Below, in pieces: positions 1 through 6,198 of a stretch of 10,234 nucleotides of DNA (positions are counted from its first letter, which is position 1; the number at the start of each line of letters is the position of its first letter). The notes beneath the pieces are model-generated. The model was not told where the DNA came from. It did not search any database and worked only from the letters and a program-made list of their open reading frames with translations. Position numbers and translations under genes: made by a program. The stretch is from Bacillota bacterium (GTDB lineage Bacteria; Bacillota; Clostridia; Lachnospirales; Lachnospiraceae). The stretch is taken from positions 1-10,234 of the forward strand of contig JAEZZO010000021.1 in the NCBI GenBank assembly GCA_023418475.1. The letters run 5' to 3'.

Positions 1-4
1 CATT

Positions 5-103
5 TTAGATACCTCTCGTATTCTTTGGATTTTTACCAACTGGCCGAGTCAGTAATAATCTAAATTTACTTGAGGTATTTTTTATTGTCAATTTCTTGAC
101 CTA
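5..103 (-). pseudogene. Possible C-terminal remnant of an unidentified minus-strand gene
   Basis: On the minus strand an open frame of about 31 codons runs from a stop at 101-103 to a TAA at 5-7 and ends in LLLTRPVGKNPKNTRGI. The basic tail reads like a real protein end. It has no ATG and no ribosome binding site, so it could only be the 3' end of a gene whose 5' part is missing. I do not recognise the family. The frame is short enough to be open by chance. The left edge of the window gives no further context. Confidence 0.2.
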
Positions 104-162
104 TTTAAAGTATACAGGAAGCTTTTAGTAACAAATTTAATGAAGTTGAATATGAAAAAGCT

Positions 163-717
163 ATGCAGATTTTTCTTAATATAATCAGTAAAGCAAAAGG
201 ATTTCATTTTGATAAAGAATATATGCATACGCTAGAAGAATTATATTCTTATACCAAGTTGTTTTATGAAAACAACAAAACGAATACAGTACGATTGCAG
301 AACAGTCAATTTTTTGAGTATTCATTATCAGAGCAATTGTGTATGATATGTATTTTTTTGCAAGATCAAAGTAGAATTATGCAAGATAAAATAAATGAAA
401 CTATAAAAAGTAAAAGTGTAATTACGGGAATGGAGGCTGATATTACATTTTTTGAGGATGCATATGTTCCTAATAAACAATCCTCTGCATCTGATGGATA
501 TGAAGCTAAAGTAGAAATTTACAATGTACTAATTCAATATTTATATTATCTTAAAAAAGAAGAGTTGGATAAAAGAGAAATTGATAATGATATTGATGTC
601 CATCCTTATGAATTACCTTGCTTTGAAGAATTAACAATAATTGCCTACCAGAGGATGATGTACCTAAAATTAGAAGAAAAGTTTAGATATTCAAATCATA
701 TTTATTTGCACCTGTAG
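163..717 (+). pseudogene. 5' half of a broken SEC-C/nuclease gene, truncated and frameshifted
   Basis: This encodes 184 aa of helical, Lys/Glu/Tyr-rich sequence with no domain I recognise. The frame is already open from 109, giving AFSNKFNEVEYEKA before the first ATG. No ribosome binding site precedes that ATG, so the true start seems to have been lost. The last dozen residues (about RYSNHIYLHL) look like out-of-frame sequence. In the -1 frame, plausible coding sequence (FAPVDVKSCVAHQ, then VAIHRRQIQYTKSLM) runs without a stop from 687 into the next ORF at 786. One lost base between about 687 and 717 would therefore join the two halves into a protein of roughly 680 residues. I infer that this is the N-terminal part of the gene below. 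It may be a true pseudogene or a sequencing error. No convincing -1 slippery heptamer is visible, and a frame-3 TAG at 684 limits where a shift could occur. Confidence 0.6.
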
Positions 718-785
718 ATGTAAAGAGTTGTGTTGCACATCAGGTTGCTATTCATAGAAGACAAATTCAATATACAAAAAGTCTA

Positions 786-2144
786 ATGGTATTTTCTGTT
801 ATTTCTGAAGATACTTTTAATTATATGTATAATCTTTCAAAAAAAATAGATATCGAGATTTTGAATTTTCATTGTATAGAAAGAAATGAGTATGACATTG
901 TAAAGAAATACTTTGAGTCAACGCGTAGCGCAGTGAAGAGAGAATGCAAACCATATTATTTAAAATGTAAAATAAGAGATTTATCAGTTGAAGATTTATT
1001 AGATGGTCAAGAATTTTTAAATATAATCAGTAAAGTATATATGACTGCTTGTTTAGAGAAGTTTAACGAAGGCGATTATTCAAGTTATAAATATTTAGCA
1101 CCACGTATTGAATTAGAACATTTAGTAAGTCCATTTGCAAAATTGTATGATTTACATATAGAAAAGGCAAAAAAAATTATATATGAATTTGTTTATGATA
1201 AGAAAACAAGTAAAGATGGTGGAGATATTTTTATGTATCCATTAATAAAAGTTGATAATGATAGAGTCATCCTTTGTCAGACATTAATAGAACAAATGAA
1301 TTTGAACCGTAATATCGAAAAAGCATTTCAAAGAAAAAAGGTGAATTTAAGCCAAGTTGGTAAAGAATATGAAAAATATGTAGTTGATCAGTTAAAAGGT
1401 AATAGATACATAAGGGTGAATACAAACACAATAGAGTTTTTGGCATATGATGGTAAAAATGTAGAATTTGATTTTCTTGGTGTAATGAACGATTTTTTAA
1501 TACTAATTGAATGTAAATCTCTTTTGACACCATATGATGATAAAGAGCTTCATGATAGGAGAAGGACAATACGTGAAGGAGTTGATCAGGTATTAAGGAG
1601 AGCTAAGATTATTCAAAATGATTGGATTAAAATTAGAGAGATGGCAAATATTGATTTGCCATCAGATCCATATCCAGAAGATAAAATAATAAAAGTTGTT
1701 TGTACTGATATTTATGATTTTACAACTTTAAATATGGATGGTGTGAGAATTACAGACGATTCTACTTTACTTAAGTACCTTACAGATCCGATAATAAGTA
1801 AAGTTCAAATTAATTATGAAGAAACTATTATTAAACCAGAGAAAATGCTTTGGAAAAATGGGTGTCCAACTCCACACGATCTATTAAATTATCTTGATAG
1901 TCCAGATACAGTATCTCATTTTTCTAATTCCATACATGAAAAACAAATACCTATTCTCTATTTTGAAGATGATAATTGTATTCTTTTTAAAGACATGTAT
2001 CTGGATGAAGATCCGTTTATAAAAGAGAGTTTGACTAAAGATAGTAAAAGTACTTTAAAAAGAGACAGAAAAGTATATCCTAATGAAAAATGTCCATGCG
2101 GTAGCGGTATAAAGTATAAAAGATGTTGTGGTAAAAGTAAATAA
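786..2144 (+). CDS. PD-(D/E)XK nuclease-like protein with C-terminal SEC-C zinc motif (3' part of a broken gene)
   Basis: This encodes 452 aa. The central part has the layout of a restriction-like nuclease. A helix carries GKEYEKYVVDQL (Glu194/Glu196). VEFDFLG follows with Asp229, then LILIECKS with Glu242 and Lys244, matching the D-x(n)-E-x-K signature. A helix with VDQVLRRAK (Gln268) comes after. The last 20 residues, PNEKCPCGSGIKYKRCCGK, are a clear SEC-C motif (Cys436, Cys438, Cys447, Cys448), a small zinc-binding module found on SecA and on many nucleic-acid-associated and defence proteins. The likely role, by inference, is DNA or RNA cleavage in a defence setting. The first 190 residues are unassigned. 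The ATG at 786 lacks a ribosome binding site, and the frame stays open upstream to 687, so this is probably the 3' part of a longer gene whose 5' half lies at 109-717. The catalytic and zinc residues are intact. The DNA is strikingly AT-rich, more so than the operon that follows. Confidence 0.7.
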   Translation: MVFSVISEDTFNYMYNLSKKIDIEILNFHCIERNEYDIVKKYFESTRSAVKRECKPYYLKCKIRDLSVEDLLDGQEFLNIISKVYMTACLEKFNEGDYSSYKYLAPRIELEHLVSPFAKLYDLHIEKAKKIIYEFVYDKKTSKDGGDIFMYPLIKVDNDRVILCQTLIEQMNLNRNIEKAFQRKKVNLSQVGKEYEKYVVDQLKGNRYIRVNTNTIEFLAYDGKNVEFDFLGVMNDFLILIECKSLLTPYDDKELHDRRRTIREGVDQVLRRAKIIQNDWIKIREMANIDLPSDPYPEDKIIKVVCTDIYDFTTLNMDGVRITDDSTLLKYLTDPIISKVQINYEETIIKPEKMLWKNGCPTPHDLLNYLDSPDTVSHFSNSIHEKQIPILYFEDDNCILFKDMYLDEDPFIKESLTKDSKSTLKRDRKVYPNEKCPCGSGIKYKRCCGKSK

Positions 2145-2200
2145 TTGTTTGAAAATAAAAAGGTTCAGATTAAAATTGTAAAATGAAAAATCATAGAATT

Positions 2201-2234
2201 AAAAAAAGGCAGTACATGTGTATTTCTTTTTTTT
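2201..2234 (+). terminator. Weak A/T hairpin with T-tract after the SEC-C gene
   Basis: AAAAAAAG (2201-2208) can pair with CTTTTTTT (from 2226), with a small TACA/TGTA palindrome (2213-2222) inside. It lies about 60 bases after the stop at 2144. It is almost all A-T pairs, so it is a poor terminator on its own and may only be a poly-A/poly-T coincidence. Confidence 0.25.
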
Positions 2235-2243
2235 ATGAATTTT

Positions 2244-2290
2244 AAAACAACACATAAATGAGGAAAATTCACATTTAGGTGTTGTTTTTA
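2244..2290 (+). terminator. Long hairpin terminator between the SEC-C gene and the defence operon
   Basis: AAAACAACAC (2244-2253) pairs with GTGTTGTTTT (2279-2288). TAAATG (2255-2260) pairs with CATTTA (2272-2277), with one A-G mismatch between the two stems and an 11-base loop. The stem ends in a run of five T. It sits about 100 bases after the SEC-C stop and just before the next promoter, as expected of a Rho-independent terminator that insulates the operon. The low GC content of the stem is the main reason for doubt. Confidence 0.65.
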
Positions 2291-2309
2291 TTTGAAAAGT
2301 GGGTATAAT
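2282..2309 (+). promoter_or_regulatory. Candidate sigma-A promoter of the five-gene operon
   Basis: A perfect -10 TATAAT lies at 2304-2309, and a partial -35 TTGTTT lies at 2282-2287 with 16 bases between them. Transcription would start near 2316, leaving a leader of about 25 bases before the ATG at 2341. The -35 overlaps the descending arm of the terminator hairpin. No other promoter-sized gap occurs before 9029, so this is the best candidate for driving the whole operon. Confidence 0.55.
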
Positions 2310-2323
2310 AGAATATAGAATAG

Positions 2324-2332
2324 AAGGTGAGG
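2324..2332 (+). promoter_or_regulatory. Ribosome binding site choosing the ATG at 2341
   Basis: AAGGTGAGG sits 8 bases before the ATG at 2341. An in-frame GTG at 2299 overlaps the upstream edge of the promoter -10 region and would lie before the predicted transcription start, so 2341 is preferred. Confidence 0.65.
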
Positions 2333-2340
2333 TAGATATC

Positions 2341-3597
2341 ATGTTAATACAGTTCAATTTTAAAAATTATAAATCCTTCAGAGACGAAGCTACATTAGAC
2401 CTATCAGCAGCTAAAATGACTGAATTTTCAGATCGTGTTGTTTGTGTTGGGAGTGAGAAAATTCTTCCTGTTGCAGCAATTTATGGAGCAAATGCCAGTG
2501 GTAAGTCAAATGTCTACAACGCATTTGAATACATGACAGAATATGTAGTGGAATCATTTAAGTATGGTGACGAAGAAGAAAAATTTACAGAATATAGACC
2601 TACTCCATTTTTGTTTGACAGCAAATCAGAAAATGTAGAATCCAGCTTTGAAGTCTATTTTACAATCCCTGGTGATAAAGCGGAAAAATCATATAACTAT
2701 GGGTTCTGCGTTGGTAAAGTAGGAATTACAGAAGAATGGTTAAATGCAAAGGCAAAAACAGCAAGAAAATATAGCCCTGTATTTTATCGTTCAGAGGATA
2801 CTTTGGATCTGACAGGTATTCCAAAGAATAGCAGAGAGAATATTGAAGTTGCTTTAGAAAAGCAGGTTCTAATTGTGTCCTTGGGTGCCAAATTAAAGAT
2901 TGCAAAATGTAAAGCAATCCGTGATTGGTTCTTTACAAATCAATTTGCGGATTTTGGAGATGTGATTACCAATTTCTTCATGTCAAGGAGATTGCCAAAA
3001 GAGTTCGTAGAAGATAAAAACGTGCAAAAGAAAGTAGTTGAATATTTTGCATCTTTTGATGAAAACATTAAAGACTTCCGTGTTGAAAAGATTCCAGCGG
3101 AGGGAGACTCAAAAGAAGATAAATATAAAATTAATGCGCTTCATAAAAAGATAGACTCGGATGAAATGGCAGAGATTCCATTGGCTATGGAATCAGCAGG
3201 AACCTTAAAAATGTTTGCTTTATATCCAGAGCTACAGGAAGTAATTAACAAAGGAAGCGTATTCTTTATCGATGAATTAAATGCACGATTACACCCATTA
3301 CTGGTAAGAAACTTTATACTTACATTTTTAAATCCACAGATAAATGTAAATCATGCACAGTTGGTATTCACAACGCATGATACCTGGCAGCTATCGAATC
3401 AATTGCTTAGACGGGATGAAATTTGGTTTACTGAAAAAAGTCATCAAGGAATATCGACCTTATATTCACTAGCGGATTTTGTGGATGAAGATGGAAATAG
3501 AATCAGGAAGGATGAGAGTTACGAAAAGAATTATTTGATTGGTAAGTATGGCGCAATTCCAACCTTAAAGAGCATTGACATTTTTAAGGAGGGTTAA
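2341..3597 (+). CDS. AAA15/RloA-like SMC-type ATPase, partner of RloB (AbiL/PARIS-like pair)
   Basis: This encodes 418 aa from the ATG at 2341. The N-terminus IQFNFKNYKSF is the usual first strand and turn of AAA15/AAA21 ATPases. Walker A is GANASGKS (49-56) and the ABC-like signature region is MESAGTLKMF (283-292). Walker B is SVFFIDELNARLHP with Asp311 and Glu312, and the switch histidine is His346 in VFTTHDT. All the nucleotide-binding elements are present and the length is normal for the family. It should dimerise and hydrolyse ATP. In related anti-phage pairs (RloA/RloB, AbiL, and more distantly AriA of PARIS) such an ATPase senses infection and controls a TOPRIM-like effector. The next gene starts 2 bases after this stop and encodes such a partner. 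The family assignment is strong. The defensive role is inferred from the partner gene and from Gabija next door. Confidence 0.88.
   Translation: MLIQFNFKNYKSFRDEATLDLSAAKMTEFSDRVVCVGSEKILPVAAIYGANASGKSNVYNAFEYMTEYVVESFKYGDEEEKFTEYRPTPFLFDSKSENVESSFEVYFTIPGDKAEKSYNYGFCVGKVGITEEWLNAKAKTARKYSPVFYRSEDTLDLTGIPKNSRENIEVALEKQVLIVSLGAKLKIAKCKAIRDWFFTNQFADFGDVITNFFMSRRLPKEFVEDKNVQKKVVEYFASFDENIKDFRVEKIPAEGDSKEDKYKINALHKKIDSDEMAEIPLAMESAGTLKMFALYPELQEVINKGSVFFIDELNARLHPLLVRNFILTFLNPQINVNHAQLVFTTHDTWQLSNQLLRRDEIWFTEKSHQGISTLYSLADFVDEDGNRIRKDESYEKNYLIGKYGAIPTLKSIDIFKEG
3586..3593 (+). promoter_or_regulatory. Strong ribosome binding site for rloB inside the end of the ATPase gene
   Basis: AAGGAGGG lies in the last codons of the ATPase gene, 6 bases before the GTG start at 3600. 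It supports the GTG start and suggests that translation of the pair is coupled. Confidence 0.75.
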
Positions 3598-3599
3598 GA

Positions 3600-4256
3600 G
3601 TGGCTAGAAACGAAAGAACAGGTAATCGAAAAACAAGGGAACAGCGCAAAAAGGTCAGAGTACCTGAATTGGGGTATTATCTGATAGTTACTGATACAGA
3701 GGCTACAGAACGATGTTACTTCAATGGATTACGAGATAGTTTACCAGTAGATAACCAAGGTAAATTAGTAATAAGTGTAATTGAAACTAAAACCTGCGAC
3801 ATGATAGATAAATGCATGGAATTGACAGTATATGAAGCGCAGTACCGTATGCCTTGGATTGTGTTTGACAGGGATCAAGTGAAAGATTTCGATGCAATAA
3901 TTCGAGAAGCAAAAGAAAAAGGAATCGGAGTAGGCTGGTCGAATCCATGCTTTGAAATCTGGATGCATGCCTACTTTGGTTCTATGCCTGCATTGCATGA
4001 ATCTTGGACGTGTTGTTCAGAATTCGGAAAAGTGTATGAAAATAGGACAGGACAAAAGTATTCCAAAGCGGACAGTGGTATGTACAGTAGAATCTGCAAG
4101 AATGGTGATGAAGAGAAAGCCATCAGAATTGCGCAACAGAAACTGGAGCAATGTATAAGGGATGGAAAAGTAAAACCATCGGATATGTGGCCGTGTACAA
4201 CGGTGCATGAGCTGGTGGGGGAGATTCGGAGTAAAACTGCAAAAACTAAGGCTTAG
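3600..4256 (+). CDS. rloB: RloB-like TOPRIM-fold protein, putative effector nuclease
   Basis: This encodes 218 aa with a GTG start and a very basic N-terminal tail (NRKTREQRKKVRV). The RloB family has a TOPRIM-like core. The first acidic element here is IVTDTEATERCYF, in the place of the common E-G-x-x-T-E-x-x-Y motif. The second is WIVFDRDQ with Asp90 and Asp92, the DxD pair. SNPCFEIWMHAYF (114-126) is the well-known RloB hallmark. The C-terminal MWPCTTVHELV also matches the family. By analogy with AbiL and PARIS, the protein would be a metal-dependent nuclease that the upstream ATPase holds inactive or activates. What is odd is that the usual catalytic Glu of the first motif is Asp32, followed by Thr rather than Gly. 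The basic tail could bind nucleic acid. The family call is strong. Activity and target are not visible in the sequence. Confidence 0.87.
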   Translation: MARNERTGNRKTREQRKKVRVPELGYYLIVTDTEATERCYFNGLRDSLPVDNQGKLVISVIETKTCDMIDKCMELTVYEAQYRMPWIVFDRDQVKDFDAIIREAKEKGIGVGWSNPCFEIWMHAYFGSMPALHESWTCCSEFGKVYENRTGQKYSKADSGMYSRICKNGDEEKAIRIAQQKLEQCIRDGKVKPSDMWPCTTVHELVGEIRSKTAKTKA

Positions 4257-4270
4257 ACCTGTGAATTGAA

Positions 4271-4278
4271 AGGGGAGG
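4271..4278 (+). promoter_or_regulatory. Ribosome binding site for gajA
   Basis: AGGGGAGG lies 4 bases before the ATG at 4283, in the 26-base gap after rloB. The gap is too short for a convincing promoter, so gajA is probably transcribed with the upstream pair. Confidence 0.65.
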
Positions 4279-4282
4279 AAAT

Positions 4283-6193
4283 ATGTACTTATCAATGTTG
4301 CAACTAAAAAATTTTAGATGTTTTGACGGCAATGAACATAAAGTTACTTTTAATAGAGGATTAACAGTACTTGTGGGGGAAAATGATTCAGGTAAATCAG
4401 CAATTATGGATGCAATTAAATTGGTATTGGGTACAACTGATATGAACTGGTGTAGAATTGAACCTGATGATTTTTACAATGAAGATACAACATTAGAAAT
4501 TGAAATTGTATGTAAATTTGAAGAATTATCCGCAAACGAACAAGGAGCATTTTTAGAATGTCTTACATATGAAGATACGGCTACAAAAGTACCTTGCTTA
4601 TATTTGAATTGGAAAAGTAGGTATCTAACAAATTTTAATCCCCCTAGACCAGTATCAAATATTTCTACAGGAAAAAATGGAAATGGAGCATCACCGTCAG
4701 CAGAAGCCAAAGAATTATTGAGAACAACATATTTGAGAGCATTGAGGGATGCATATAGCGATATGCAATCGGGTAAACGTTCGCGATTATCACAAATAAT
4801 GAGACACGTTTCTTGCGTTGATGAAGGTGAAGATACATATAATGAAGGGGATGATTTGCATAAACTTTCAATAGCTGGTATTGCAAATTTATCAAATGGA
4901 CTTTTAGCAAATCATCCGGCACTTAGTTCAATAAATAATGATATGACAAAAATACTTAGTGAGCAGATGCTGCTAAAAAAAGACATCATAAAAACAAGAT
5001 TTGAGGTTGCCGGTGCGAATTCTAATAAGTTACAAAAGGAAATGACTTTATTGGAAAAACTGGATCTGGCTGTAGATAAAGATGCAAGTTCTATGCAAGG
5101 AAAAGTGGGGCTTGGAACAAGTAATATTATGAGTATGGCATGTGAGTTATTATTACATAAAGAGGCAGAAGGAGACGATAAATCTTGCTTTTTACTCATT
5201 GAAGAACCAGAAGCCCACATTCATGCGCAACGACAGCTTAAATTAATTCAATCATTAGAAAATGAGGCTGAAAAAGGTGGAAGACAAATTATAATTACAA
5301 CACATTCTCCAATATTGGCATCCGTTGTCAAATTGGCTAACATCGTGATTGTTAAATCAGGAAAAGTGTATCCTCTTGCTGAGAATTTTACTATGCTAGA
5401 GAGTGATGATTATATTTTTTTGGAAAAATATTTAGATGCAACTAAAGCAAACTTGTTTTTTGCACGCAGTGTAATTGTCGTTGAGGGGCCTGGTGAAGCA
5501 TTATTACTTCCTACACTGGCGAAATTGCTAGAATGTAGCTTTACTGATTATGGGACATCATTGGTTGATGTTAGAAGTACAGGGTTAAGAAGATATGCTA
5601 GAATTTTTCAAAGAAAAGATTCTAATAAACAGTTAGATGTAAATGTAGCGTGTGTAACAGATAGGGATATTATGCCAAATTGTGCACCGAGAATTTGTAT
5701 TGATGAGAAATATTCTGAAGATAAAAATACTTGGCCAGAAATATCTAAACGAGCATGGAGAGGAGAAGCAGATTATACGGTTGATAATGCAAGGGAATAT
5801 TTAAGTAATATAAAAGAAAAAGCTGATGGTCAAAAAGTAAAGACTTTTGTTGCAGAGCATTGGACATTAGAATATGATTTGGCTTATATAGGATTTAAGG
5901 ACAATATTATGAAAAATATTTTGATTGAAGCACTTATCAAAGTCAGTTACGCTAAAACGAATTGGAGTAAAAAGAAATTAGAATTTATTAAACTGATTGA
6001 TTCTTGCGAAACGATAGAAGAACAGGCTTCTTTTTTCTATGATTTTTTTTCTTCGAAAAAAGCATCCAAAGCTGATTTTGCTCAGCAATTAGCATACGAA
6101 TTGGAAAATGAATTTATAGGAAAACCTATTGAATTAAGAAATAATTTACCGGAGTATCTTGTAAATGCAATTGAATATGTAGCTAAGGGGTGA
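4283..6193 (+). CDS. gajA: Gabija GajA-like OLD-family ATPase/TOPRIM endonuclease
   Basis: This encodes 636 aa with the full two-domain OLD layout. The ATPase half has Walker A GENDSGKS (32-39), a signature-like GLGTSN (276-281), Walker B FLLIEEPEAHIHAQRQ (Glu307/Glu308) and His341 in IITTHSP. The TOPRIM half has VIVVEGPGEALLLP (Glu401, Glu405) and VACVTDRD (Asp460, Asp462). It is followed by the C-terminal helical part with TLEYDL and KASKADFAQQLA, where OLD nucleases place a conserved basic residue. It is slightly longer than the roughly 580-residue Bacillus GajA. The gene is directly followed by a UvrD-type helicase, which marks it as a class 2 OLD protein of the Gabija system. Known GajA is a DNA-nicking nuclease whose activity is inhibited by nucleotides and released when phage replication depletes them. 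All catalytic motifs look intact, so the system is probably functional. It acts in the cytoplasm, probably in complex with GajB. Confidence 0.9.
   Translation: MYLSMLQLKNFRCFDGNEHKVTFNRGLTVLVGENDSGKSAIMDAIKLVLGTTDMNWCRIEPDDFYNEDTTLEIEIVCKFEELSANEQGAFLECLTYEDTATKVPCLYLNWKSRYLTNFNPPRPVSNISTGKNGNGASPSAEAKELLRTTYLRALRDAYSDMQSGKRSRLSQIMRHVSCVDEGEDTYNEGDDLHKLSIAGIANLSNGLLANHPALSSINNDMTKILSEQMLLKKDIIKTRFEVAGANSNKLQKEMTLLEKLDLAVDKDASSMQGKVGLGTSNIMSMACELLLHKEAEGDDKSCFLLIEEPEAHIHAQRQLKLIQSLENEAEKGGRQIIITTHSPILASVVKLANIVIVKSGKVYPLAENFTMLESDDYIFLEKYLDATKANLFFARSVIVVEGPGEALLLPTLAKLLECSFTDYGTSLVDVRSTGLRRYARIFQRKDSNKQLDVNVACVTDRDIMPNCAPRICIDEKYSEDKNTWPEISKRAWRGEADYTVDNAREYLSNIKEKADGQKVKTFVAEHWTLEYDLAYIGFKDNIMKNILIEALIKVSYAKTNWSKKKLEFIKLIDSCETIEEQASFFYDFFSSKKASKADFAQQLAYELENEFIGKPIELRNNLPEYLVNAIEYVAKG
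6185..6193 (+). promoter_or_regulatory. Ribosome binding site deciding the gajB start
   Basis: AAGGGGTGA, close to the ideal anti-SD match, overlaps the gajA stop and lies 5 bases before the GTG at 6199. A GTG at 6190 overlaps the gajA stop as GTGA but sits on top of this site, so it has no usable site of its own. Confidence 0.6.
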
Positions 6194-6198
6194 CGGGA

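Noticed and set aside
679..700. Programmed -1 frameshift joining the two halves of the SEC-C gene
   Set aside because: No X-XXY-YYZ heptamer in the right frame is visible, and the TAG at 684 in the -1 frame blocks slippage at the nearby GAAAAG.
1267..1569. Minus-strand open frame of 100 codons
   Set aside because: It lies wholly inside the nuclease coding region, overlaps its catalytic motifs, and has unnatural composition (rich in His, Tyr and Leu).
4257..4282. Separate promoter for the Gabija genes
   Set aside because: The 26-base gap holds only the ribosome binding site. No -35/-10 pair was found there.
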